A stretch of 11,084 nucleotides of DNA from Candidatus Omnitrophota bacterium. GTDB taxonomy: Bacteria > Omnitrophota > Gorgyraeia > Gygaellales > Profunditerraquicolaceae. Shown piece by piece: positions 1 to 7,386 of this stretch (position 1 is the stretch's first letter; each line of letters begins with the position of its first letter). The position numbers were made by a program, and so were the translations under genes. Under the pieces are notes generated by a model, which ran no database searches, was not told the DNA's origin, and was given only the letters and a program-made list of their open reading frames with translations. Where the stretch lies: NCBI GenBank assembly GCA_028711825.1, contig JAQTRM010000037.1, positions 1 to 11,084 on the forward strand. Direction: 5' to 3'.

Positions 1-14
1 ATCGGGAGGAAAAG

Positions 15-2210
15 ATGAGTATAAGGCAGAAGGTTTTATTCCAGATCAAAAGCACGGAACTTGAAAAAGTAACTTCACCGAGAAAGGCGTCTTCTTATTT
101 CGGCGAGAACACCTTTAGCGTCGGCACCATGAAGAAGCATATCTCTAAAACTACTTTTGAGGCCTTTAAGACCTGGATGTCCGAAGGCAAGACGATCACT
201 TTGGCCCAGGCCAACGAGATCGCCGAAGCGATGAAAGAATGGGCGATCGCAAAAGGCGCTACCTATTATACACATTGGTTCCAGCCGATGACCGGGCTTA
301 CCGCGGAGAAACACGATAGTTTTATTTCGATTGTTTCTCCGGGCAAGGTAATCGAGAAATTTTCCGGTAATAAACTTATTCAAGGAGAGCCGGATGCTTC
401 CAGTTTCCCTTCCGGCGGGATACGCGCGACATTCGAGGCGCGCGGTTATACCGCCTGGGACCCTTCCAGCCCGGCGTTTATTATCGAAAGTAAAAACGGT
501 AAAACACTTTGTATTCCCACCATCTTTATCTCTTATCACGGGGAAGCCCTGGATAAGAAACTGCCTCTTTTGCGTTCCGATGAGGCGTTGAATAACTCCG
601 CCCTGGGGCTGCTTAAACTTTTTGGGCGCAAGGATGCCAAGAAGGTGTTTTCTACCTGCGGCCCGGAACAGGAATATTTCCTGATCGATAAGAATTATTA
701 TAATCTGCGGCAGGACCTTATCTTGACCGGACGCACCCTGGTAGGCGCTCCCAGTCCCAAGGGGCAGCAGTTAGAAGACCAGTATTTCGGCACGATCAAA
801 GAACGGGTAGTGAATTTCATGTTTGAGGTTGCCGAAGAGGCTTATAAATTAGGTATCCCCGTGATGACCCGGCATAATGAAGTTGCCCCGCATCAATATG
901 AATTTGCCCCGGTATTCGAAGAATCGAATATTGCCGCCGATCATAACCAGCTGCTTATGGATCTGATGAAAAAAGTAGCCTTAAGGCACGGGATGGTCTG
1001 CCTTTTGCATGAGAAACCTTTCGCGGGCATCAACGGCAGCGGCAAACACCTGAATTGGTCGCTGGCCGACGACAAAGGGAATAACCTGCTTAATCCCGGA
1101 CAGACCCCGGAAGACAATTTGCAGTTTTTGGCGGTTTTGGCCGCGGTTTTGAGAGCGGTATATCTTCATTCCGACCTCCTGCGCGCTTCGGTCGCCATGG
1201 CCGGTAACGAGCACCGTTTAGGCGCCAACGAAGCCCCTCCGGCGATCATCAGCGTTTTTCTCGGGGAACAGTTAACTTCTATTCTGGACATGATCGAGAA
1301 GGGGGTTAAATCCAAGGCCTCCAAGAGCGATATTATCGACTTGGGTATCGGACGGCTGCCGAAATTCAACAAGGATACTACCGACAGGAACCGGACTTCG
1401 CCTTTCGCTTTTACCGGCGCCAAGTTCGAGTTCCGGGCCGTTGGCTCATCGCAGAACATCTCTACGCCGATCGCGATCATTAACACTATCATCGCCGAAA
1501 GCCTGGATTATGTTTCCGAAGAGATCAAGAAGGCCAAGGGGGCGGGCAAGGATTTTAACTCCGCGGTCCTCACGGTAATCTCCAAGATCGCCAAAGAGAC
1601 CAAGGATATCCGTTTTGAGGGTAATAATTACTCGGAAGAATGGGTCGAAGAGGCTAAAAAACGCAAACTACCCAACATCGCTTCGACCTATGAAGCGCTG
1701 GAGGCCTTGATGAAGAAAGAAAATATCGCGCTTTTTGAAAAATACAAGGTTCTTTCCAGGGAAGAACTGGTCGCGCGCTACCATATCTGGATCCATTTAT
1801 ATAATCTTACCCTTGAGATTGAAGCTAATACCTTGAATGAAATGGTTAACGCTTCGGTCGTCCCGGCAGGATATAAATATGAGCAGCTTTTGGCGGATAC
1901 CCTTGATTCTTTGGTGAAGCTGCAGAATGACGCGGGGCTGCAGGTAGACGGCGCGGCGTTGAAAGATAAAAAGGACCATCTGGCAGAAATCGTCGTTAAG
2001 ATTTATTACGTGCGCCGCAACGCCAAGGAAATGGTGGAGCTGCTCGAGAAGGCCGGTAAAGTAAGCGACGAGAAGCGCGCGGAGCTTTATTTTAACGAGC
2101 TTAAGCCTTTGATGGAGCATATCCGCAAGCATGTCGATCAGTTGGAGTGTGTGGTTTCCGACGATGCCTGGGATCTTCCCAAGTATCGCGAGATGCTGTT
2201 TATAAAGTAA
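15..2210 (+). CDS. glnN: Type III glutamine synthetase (GSIII)
   Basis: Makes glutamine from glutamate, ammonium and ATP in the cytoplasm; it is the ammonium-fixing half of the GS-GOGAT cycle. The 731-residue length fits the GSIII family (about 700-730) and is far longer than GSI (about 470) or GSII. Visible glutamine synthetase motifs are GPEQEYF at residues 216-222 (metal-binding glutamates), GKHLNWS at 343-349 (the counterpart of the GS nucleotide/glutamate-site histidine motif) and DRNRTS at 457-462 (the arginine-rich active-site segment). The stretches EVAPHQYEFAP and GNEHRLGANEAPP are characteristic of GSIII. The long C-terminal helical part after about residue 560 is also GSIII-like. 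The ATG at 15 follows a strong Shine-Dalgarno (GGGAGG, 4-9) at 5-base spacing, so this start is firm. The promoter is outside the window. gltBD lies downstream on the same strand, separated by a probable terminator. Identification is firm; glnN is the usual name for this class. Confidence 0.97.
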   Translation: MSIRQKVLFQIKSTELEKVTSPRKASSYFGENTFSVGTMKKHISKTTFEAFKTWMSEGKTITLAQANEIAEAMKEWAIAKGATYYTHWFQPMTGLTAEKHDSFISIVSPGKVIEKFSGNKLIQGEPDASSFPSGGIRATFEARGYTAWDPSSPAFIIESKNGKTLCIPTIFISYHGEALDKKLPLLRSDEALNNSALGLLKLFGRKDAKKVFSTCGPEQEYFLIDKNYYNLRQDLILTGRTLVGAPSPKGQQLEDQYFGTIKERVVNFMFEVAEEAYKLGIPVMTRHNEVAPHQYEFAPVFEESNIAADHNQLLMDLMKKVALRHGMVCLLHEKPFAGINGSGKHLNWSLADDKGNNLLNPGQTPEDNLQFLAVLAAVLRAVYLHSDLLRASVAMAGNEHRLGANEAPPAIISVFLGEQLTSILDMIEKGVKSKASKSDIIDLGIGRLPKFNKDTTDRNRTSPFAFTGAKFEFRAVGSSQNISTPIAIINTIIAESLDYVSEEIKKAKGAGKDFNSAVLTVISKIAKETKDIRFEGNNYSEEWVEEAKKRKLPNIASTYEALEALMKKENIALFEKYKVLSREELVARYHIWIHLYNLTLEIEANTLNEMVNASVVPAGYKYEQLLADTLDSLVKLQNDAGLQVDGAALKDKKDHLAEIVVKIYYVRRNAKEMVELLEKAGKVSDEKRAELYFNELKPLMEHIRKHVDQLECVVSDDAWDLPKYREMLFIK

Positions 2211-2212
2211 AT

Positions 2213-2244
2213 CCCGTTAGGCGTCGTCTTAAGGCGCGGGTTTT
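2213..2244 (+). terminator. Weak terminator-like element after glnN
   Basis: Three bases after the glnN stop codon, CCCG (2213-2216) can pair with CGGG (2237-2240), which is followed directly by TTTT (2241-2244). The stem is only four to five pairs with a loop of about 20 bases, so it would be inefficient. A stronger candidate lies at 2364-2418. It may instead be chance. Confidence 0.25.
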
Positions 2245-2326
2245 GTGTCAATTTGAGTGTTTCTTTTATCTCCGTTTTGGGAAGCGAGGCTTTCCGGGTC
2301 TTGCGGGGTAACAATTTAAAAACGAT

Positions 2327-2344
2327 AAGCACAGCGTGGTGCTT
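2327..2344. promoter_or_regulatory. GCAC/GTGC inverted repeat in the glnN-gltBD gap
   Basis: AAGCAC (2327-2332) and GTGCTT (2339-2344) form a perfect six-base inverted repeat with a six-base spacer. The half-sites resemble NtrC half-sites (GCACC...GGTGC in the classic consensus), but the spacer between GCAC and GTGC is six rather than seven bases. It could be a regulator-binding site or an RNA hairpin. TTGCAAGTGCAG at 2349-2360 adds more TGCA-type sequence nearby. Function is inferred only. Confidence 0.3.
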
Positions 2345-2363
2345 TGAGTTGCAAGTGCAGAAC

Positions 2364-2418
2364 ATAGACGTTCACATGGCAAAAAATCCGTTTTTTTGCC
2401 GGGTGGGCGTCTATTTTT
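2364..2418 (+). terminator. Probable intrinsic terminator, long hairpin with T-run
   Basis: ATAGACG (2364-2370) pairs perfectly with CGTCTAT (2408-2414). TTCAC (2371-2375) pairs with GTGGG (2403-2407) using two G-T wobbles. After a two-base internal loop (AT opposite GG), GGCAAAAAA (2378-2386) pairs with TTTTTTGCC (2392-2400) around a five-base loop. Five T residues at 2414-2418 follow the stem. The T-run exists only on the plus-strand side, so it would stop plus-strand transcripts, most simply those from glnN. The stem is unusually long for a plain terminator, so a structured RNA or a small inverted-repeat insertion is an alternative. Confidence 0.6.
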
Positions 2419-2427
2419 CTAAATATT

Positions 2428-2448
2428 GATGCATAAAGTTTGTGCATC
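2428..2448. promoter_or_regulatory. 21-bp dyad, candidate operator or enhancer site upstream of the small regulator
   Basis: GATGCA (2428-2433) and TGCATC (2443-2448) are perfect inverted repeats. The core TGCATAAAGTTTGTGCA (2430-2446) has the 17-bp length and half-site spacing of the NtrC consensus (TGCACC-N5-GGTGCA), with the outer TGCA on both sides kept and the inner CC/GG not kept. It lies 47 bases before the ATG of a gene whose product ends in an NtrC/Fis-type DNA-binding domain, so autoregulation is a reasonable guess. I found no GG-N10-GC sigma-54 promoter on the plus strand of this gap. A weak sigma-70 reading (TTGATG at 2427-2432 and TACTTA at 2452-2457, 19-base spacer) would overlap the dyad. 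Confidence 0.4.
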
Positions 2449-2494
2449 TTCTACTTAAAAGCTGTGCCGGCAAGCGCTCCGGCGGTTGAACCTT

Positions 2495-2875
2495 ATGATT
2501 ACTATCCTGATCACCGAAGACGAGCTTAGAACTAAAGAGGCATTGGCAAAAATGCTTAAAGAAGAGGGGTATGCCTTTTCCGGTGAAAACCGCGGCGATG
2601 TGATCCGCCTGGTGAAAAAGAACTGTATCCGCGATATGGCTTTTATCAAGGATAAGGTTATCGAATTAGAAAATTCATTGTTTATTGAAAAAAAAGGTGT
2701 ATTATATAAATCTATTTTAGAGGCAATCGAAAAACCTCTCCTGGAACAGACCCTGGAACGATGCGATGGAAATCAGTTAAAAGCCGCCCGGATTCTTGGC
2801 ATTAACCGTAATACTATGCGCGCCAAGATCAAAAAATTAGGGATCGATGCCGGAAGGTGGAAGAAGGATTTATGA
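2495..2875 (+). CDS. Small NtrC-like regulator: partial receiver plus Fis-type helix-turn-helix, no AAA+ domain
   Basis: A 126-residue protein. Residues 1-43 resemble the start of a response-regulator receiver (beta-1 ILI, acidic residues E8 D9 E10, helix 1, then KEEGY). The expected third strand carrying the phospho-acceptor aspartate is absent; a charged linker (44-67) follows. Residues 69-117 match the C-terminal domain of NtrC-family activators: a helix with EKPLLEQTLE (79-88), then GNQLKAARILGINRNTMR (92-109) as helix-turn-helix, ending KIKKLGI. The sigma-54-interacting AAA+ domain (about 240 residues) is missing altogether. It is therefore unlikely to activate sigma-54 RNA polymerase itself and more likely acts as a simple DNA-binding repressor, activator or architectural protein. 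The stop overlaps the gltB ATG (ATGA, 2872-2875), so the two are translationally coupled. ATG 2495 is chosen over an in-frame TTG at 2486; the ribosome site is weak (GGCGG at 2481-2485). The DNA-binding assignment is firm; its target and its role in nitrogen control are inferred. Confidence 0.85.
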   Translation: MITILITEDELRTKEALAKMLKEEGYAFSGENRGDVIRLVKKNCIRDMAFIKDKVIELENSLFIEKKGVLYKSILEAIEKPLLEQTLERCDGNQLKAARILGINRNTMRAKIKKLGIDAGRWKKDL

Positions 2876-5800
2876 GTTATAAACATTTACCGCAGCCGCA
2901 AGGATTATATGACCCGGCCGCAGAACACGATTCATGCGGGGTAGGTTTTGTTTGCGATATCAAGGGCAGGAAAAGCCGCGCGATCGTCAGTCAGGGGTTG
3001 GAAGTTTTAAGGCGTTTAAGCCATCGGGGGGCTACCGGAGCGGATCCCAAGACCGGCGATGGAGCGGGGATACTTATCCAGTTTCCTCATGAGTTGTTTG
3101 CGTCCGCCTGCGCGCAGGCTAAGATCGATCTGCCCGAAAAAGGGGAATACTCTTCGGGATTAGTGTTTCTCCCTCAGGATGACGCGGATCGCAGGTTCTG
3201 CAAAGGAGTTTTTGAGAAGGCGGTGCGCGCTGAAGGGCAGGTTCTTTTGGGCTGGCGCGATGTTCCGGTAGATGACCGTGAAATCGGCCACAGCGCCAGG
3301 GAAAGCCAGCCGCGGATTGAACAGATATTTATCGGGCGCGGAAAGGCTGTAAAAAGCGATTTGGATTTTGAAAGAAAGCTCTACCTTATCCGTAAAAAAA
3401 CTGAAAACACCATCCGTCTTTCCGCAATAGAAGAAAAGAAATATTTTTATATCCCCAGTCTTTCCTGCCGGACCTTTATTTATAAAGGCCTGCTCATGCC
3501 GCATCAGCTGGAGAATTTTTTTCCGGATCTGCAAAGCGATAAAATTTCCAGCGCCCTGGCGCTGGTGCATTCCCGGTATTCCACCAACACTTTTCCCACC
3601 TGGGATCTTTCGCAGCCGTTTCGTTTTCTGGCGCATAACGGTGAGATTAATACTTTACGCGGGAACATCAATTGGATGGCGGCAAGGGAAGGGATGCTGA
3701 AAAACGCCTCCTTTGGAGATCTGAAGAAGATTTTTCCCACGATTGTGCCGGGAGGGAGCGATTCGGCTTCCATCGACAATGCCTTTGAGCTGCTTTATCT
3801 CTCCGGCAGGCCCCTGCCGCACGTGATGATGATGCTTATCCCCGGGGCCTGGGAACAGAATTACCTGCTTGATGAGAAAATCAGGGCTTTTTACCGGTAC
3901 CACGCCTGCCTCATGGAGCCCTGGGACGGCCCGGCGGCGATGGCATTTACCGACGGGTTGAAAATCGGCGCGCTCCTTGACCGCAACGGCCTGCGTCCGG
4001 CCCGTTACCTGGTTACCAAAGACGACCGGGTGATCATGGCTTCGGAGGTCGGGGTATTGGATATTGACGCGGGAAATATCGCTTATTCCGGCAGGCTGGA
4101 ACCCGGAAAAATGTTCTTTATCGATACGGAGGCGGGAAAGATTATCGATGACGCGCAGATTAAAAAAGAAGTTTCCGGGGAAAAACCTTATGGCCGGTGG
4201 CTTGAGCGGAATATCCTGGATCTGGACAACCTTCCTCCGGCAAAGATAAAAAAGAGCTCTTCCGGTATTTCCAGTCTTCTGCATAATTTCGGCTACAGCC
4301 GCGAAGATTTTAAGTTTATCCTGCGTCCGATGGCCCAGGACGGCCAGGAACCGGTAGGTTCGATGGGCAACGATAATCCTTTGGCGGTCCTCTCGAACCG
4401 TCCGCAGCTGCTTTTTAATTATTTTAAACAGCTTTTCGCCCAGGTTACCAACCCGGCGATCGACCCTATCCGCGAGGAGCTGGTGATGAGCCTGCATACT
4501 TACCTGGGCCCGGAAAAGAATATTTTAGAGGAAACCGCGGCGCACTGCCATAAATTATTCGTTAAAAATCCCATCCTGAGCGACTGCCAGCTGGAAACAA
4601 TCCGCAAAATAAAGAAAGGCGGATTTAAATCCAGGACTATTTCTTTGCTTTTTGAAGTTGATAAGAAGAACTCCCTGGATAAGGCGCTCAAGAGAATACG
4701 CCGGGAGGCCGAAGAGTCTTTAAAAGAGGGATATACTTTTATTATTTTATCCGACCGCGGGGTAGACCGGGGTCATGCGGCGGTCCCCAGTCTTCTGGCA
4801 ACCTCCGCGGTGCATCATTATCTGATACGCAGGGCCAAACGCCGTCAGACCAGTTTGATCGTTGAAAGCGCCGAGCCGCGCGAAGTGCATCATTTCGCGC
4901 TGCTTTTCGGCTACGGCGCCGATTGCGTCAATCCCTATTTAGGTTACCGGGCGATAGAAAAGCTGCTGGAAGAAAAAGAGGTCAGGCTTGACCGTAAGAT
5001 TGCCCTGGAACATTATATTAAGGCGATCAACAAGGGGATTTTAAAGATCCTTTCTAAAATGGGGATTTCTACCTTGCAGAGTTACCGCGGAGCGCAGATC
5101 TTCGAGGCGCTGGGGCTGGATAAAAGCTTGATCGATGAGTATTTCACCGGCACCGTTTCCAGGATCGGAGGAGCGGGGCTGGAGACAATCGCTCAGGAAA
5201 CATTGCTGCGTCATAAGGCGGCTTTTTGCGGAGATCCGGAAGCCGCACGTCCGCTGCCTTCGGGAGGGCTTTACCAGTGGAAGCGCGACGGAGAATTCCA
5301 TCTCTGGAACCCGGAGAGTATCGCCGCCTTACAGGATGCCACGCGTAATAATGACCTCCGTAGTTACCTTGAATTCGCCCGCCTGATCAATGACCAGGCG
5401 CGGCAGCCTACTACTATCCGGAGTGTTTTTAAATTTAAAGAAACCGCGCCTGTTCCGCTTGAAGAGGTGGAGCCGGTAAGCGCAATCGTCAAACGTTTCG
5501 CCACCGGCGCGATGAGTTTCGGTTCAATCTCCCGCGCCGCGCATGAAACAATCGCGATCGCCATGAACCGCCTGGGAGGGAGATCCAATACCGGCGAGGG
5601 TGGAGAGGACCCCGGGCGTTTTAGTCCTCTCCCCAACGGGGAATCTAAAAGGAGCGCCATTAAGCAGGTCGCCAGCGGGCGTTTCGGGGTGACCGCCAAT
5701 TACCTGGTGAATGCCGACGAGATACAGATTAAGATCGCCCAGGGCGCCAAGCCCGGAGAGGGCGGGCAGCTGCCGGGGCATAAGGTAAGCGTGACAATCG

Positions 5801-7386
5801 CCAAAACCCGTTATACTACCCCGGGGGTTACTTTGATTTCTCCCCCGCCGCACCACGATATTTATTCGATCGAGGATCTGGCACAGCTTATCTTCGACCT
5901 TAAAAATACTAATCCCGCAGCCCGCATCAGCGTAAAACTGGTCTCCGAGATCGGCGTGGGGACGATCGCCGCCGGAGTAGCCAAAGGGCACGCGGATATG
6001 ATCCTGATCTCCGGCGGGGACGGCGGAACCGGCGCCTCTCCGTTAAGTTCGATCAAACATGTCGGCCTCCCCTGGGAATTGGGGATTTCCGAGACCAACC
6101 AGACATTGATCCTTAATGACCTGCGCAGCCGCGTGCGGCTGCAAACAGACGGGCAGATGCGCACCGGGAGAGACGTGGCGATTGCCGCTTTGCTGGGGGC
6201 GGAGGAATTCGGTTTTTGCACCGCGGTATTGATTATCCTGGGATGTGTAATGTTAAGGCATTGTAATCTTAACAATTGTTCAGTGGGGATTGCCACCCAG
6301 GATGAGATGCTTGAGAAAAGATTCCAGGGGAAACCGGAATACATCGAAAATTATTTTCGTTTCGTGGCGGAGGAATTACGCCGGATCATGAGCAGGCTGG
6401 GTTTCCGTAAGATGGATGAGATGATCGGCAGGAGCGACCTGCTTGAGGCGGATTCCGGGATAATGCCCTGGAAAGCGAAAGGGATGGATTTTTCGCAGAT
6501 CCTCTATCGTCCCGATGTCTCCGCGGATGTCGGCAGGTATTGCCTGATAAAACAGGACCATGGTATCGATAATGTCCTGGACCGCAGGCTTATCGAGCTG
6601 GCGGAACCGGCTTTAAAAAGGCGGGAAGCGGTGCGGCATGAGCTTGCGATTAAAAACGTTAACCGGACGACGGGGGCGATGTTAAGCGGCCGGCTTTGCA
6701 AGACTTACGGGGAAGAGGGGCTTCCGGAGGATACGGTATATTTTAAATTCAAAGGCGTAGCCGGGCAGAGTTTCGGCGCCTGGCTCGCTAAAGGGATTAC
6801 TTTTGAGCTGGAAGGCTTAAGCAATGATTACATTGGCAAGGGGATTTCCGGAGGCAAAATCATCGTTTATCCCGATAAAAGGGCTAGTTATAAATCGGAG
6901 GAAAATATTATTATCGGTAATACCACTTTTTACGGGGCGATCAGCGGACAGGCCTATATCCGGGGGATGGCGGGAGAGAGGTTCTGTATCCGTAATTCCG
7001 GGTTGATGGCGGTGGTCGAAGGTGTAGGGGACCATGCCTGTGAATACATGACCGGCGGGAGAGTGGTGGTGATCGGGGAAACAGGAAGGAATTTCGGGGC
7101 GGGGATGTCCGGGGGGATCGCTTATGTTTATGACAGGGAAAAGGTCTTTAAAGATAAGTGTAACCTGGGGATGGTAGAGCTCAGCCTGCCGGAGAAGCAG
7201 GATGCCGAGATGATAAAACTCCTGCTTTCCAGCCATTATAAATATACCGGCAGCCCCCTGGCAAAGAATATTCATGATAATTTGAAGCGTGAAATCGGGC
7301 ATTTTGTAAAAGTGATGCCTTTGGAGTATAAGCGCATCCTGGAAGAACAGAGAAAGATCGAAAAGCTGGATGGGAGAATGTGCTGA
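2872..7386 (+). CDS. gltB: Glutamate synthase (GOGAT) large subunit
   Basis: Transfers the amide nitrogen of glutamine to 2-oxoglutarate, giving two glutamates; it works with GltD, which supplies electrons from NAD(P)H. 1504 residues, normal for the family. In order: a 21-residue propeptide ending just before the predicted N-terminal nucleophile Cys22 (SCGVGF); a glutamine amidotransferase domain to about residue 420 with HSRYSTNTFPTW at 233-244 and HNGEIN at 255-260; a central linking domain (about 460-750); an FMN/2-oxoglutarate barrel (about 800-1190) with GAMSFGS from 879 and SGGDGGTGAS from 1047; the 3Fe-4S cysteines Cys1125, Cys1131 and Cys1136 (C-x5-C-x4-C); and the C-terminal GxGxG beta-helix (around 1300-1440, for example GKGISGG at 1322-1328). 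ATG 2872 is preferred to GTG 2857 because it has a good ribosome site (GAAGGA, 2863-2868) and overlaps the preceding stop as ATGA. No catalytic residue appears to be missing. Confidence 0.97.
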   Translation: MSYKHLPQPQGLYDPAAEHDSCGVGFVCDIKGRKSRAIVSQGLEVLRRLSHRGATGADPKTGDGAGILIQFPHELFASACAQAKIDLPEKGEYSSGLVFLPQDDADRRFCKGVFEKAVRAEGQVLLGWRDVPVDDREIGHSARESQPRIEQIFIGRGKAVKSDLDFERKLYLIRKKTENTIRLSAIEEKKYFYIPSLSCRTFIYKGLLMPHQLENFFPDLQSDKISSALALVHSRYSTNTFPTWDLSQPFRFLAHNGEINTLRGNINWMAAREGMLKNASFGDLKKIFPTIVPGGSDSASIDNAFELLYLSGRPLPHVMMMLIPGAWEQNYLLDEKIRAFYRYHACLMEPWDGPAAMAFTDGLKIGALLDRNGLRPARYLVTKDDRVIMASEVGVLDIDAGNIAYSGRLEPGKMFFIDTEAGKIIDDAQIKKEVSGEKPYGRWLERNILDLDNLPPAKIKKSSSGISSLLHNFGYSREDFKFILRPMAQDGQEPVGSMGNDNPLAVLSNRPQLLFNYFKQLFAQVTNPAIDPIREELVMSLHTYLGPEKNILEETAAHCHKLFVKNPILSDCQLETIRKIKKGGFKSRTISLLFEVDKKNSLDKALKRIRREAEESLKEGYTFIILSDRGVDRGHAAVPSLLATSAVHHYLIRRAKRRQTSLIVESAEPREVHHFALLFGYGADCVNPYLGYRAIEKLLEEKEVRLDRKIALEHYIKAINKGILKILSKMGISTLQSYRGAQIFEALGLDKSLIDEYFTGTVSRIGGAGLETIAQETLLRHKAAFCGDPEAARPLPSGGLYQWKRDGEFHLWNPESIAALQDATRNNDLRSYLEFARLINDQARQPTTIRSVFKFKETAPVPLEEVEPVSAIVKRFATGAMSFGSISRAAHETIAIAMNRLGGRSNTGEGGEDPGRFSPLPNGESKRSAIKQVASGRFGVTANYLVNADEIQIKIAQGAKPGEGGQLPGHKVSVTIAKTRYTTPGVTLISPPPHHDIYSIEDLAQLIFDLKNTNPAARISVKLVSEIGVGTIAAGVAKGHADMILISGGDGGTGASPLSSIKHVGLPWELGISETNQTLILNDLRSRVRLQTDGQMRTGRDVAIAALLGAEEFGFCTAVLIILGCVMLRHCNLNNCSVGIATQDEMLEKRFQGKPEYIENYFRFVAEELRRIMSRLGFRKMDEMIGRSDLLEADSGIMPWKAKGMDFSQILYRPDVSADVGRYCLIKQDHGIDNVLDRRLIELAEPALKRREAVRHELAIKNVNRTTGAMLSGRLCKTYGEEGLPEDTVYFKFKGVAGQSFGAWLAKGITFELEGLSNDYIGKGISGGKIIVYPDKRASYKSEENIIIGNTTFYGAISGQAYIRGMAGERFCIRNSGLMAVVEGVGDHACEYMTGGRVVVIGETGRNFGAGMSGGIAYVYDREKVFKDKCNLGMVELSLPEKQDAEMIKLLLSSHYKYTGSPLAKNIHDNLKREIGHFVKVMPLEYKRILEEQRKIEKLDGRMC

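Noticed and set aside
2337..2353. TGG...TTGCA resembling a sigma-54 -24/-12 promoter.
   Set aside because: GG and GC are 11 bases apart rather than the strict 10, and the -24 half is a poor match; no correct GG-N10-GC was found in the gap on the plus strand.
2369..2410. CGTTCAC start inside the long hairpin, like the beginning of a glutamine riboswitch, in a fitting location between glnN and gltB.
   Set aside because: The conserved core of glutamine riboswitches (GGAAGTAGG-type segment and closing GGAACG) is absent; the rest of the element is an A6/T7 hairpin.
2466..2483. GCCGG/CCGGC inverted repeat just before the small regulator's start.
   Set aside because: Five pairs with an eight-base loop is too short to call, though it could slightly mask the weak ribosome site.
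3655..4497. Long open frame on the minus strand (280 codons) inside gltB.
   Set aside because: It lies wholly within a clear gltB coding region, gives a low-complexity, basic, histidine- and arginine-rich product with no recognisable domain, and is a shadow of the codon bias.
6251..6274. TGTTAAG/CTTAACA inverted repeat in an AT-rich island exactly over the iron-sulfur cysteine codons of gltB.
   Set aside because: The amino acids are fixed by the conserved C-x5-C-x4-C motif and use AT-rich codons (TGT, AAT, TTA), so the dyad is probably a by-product.
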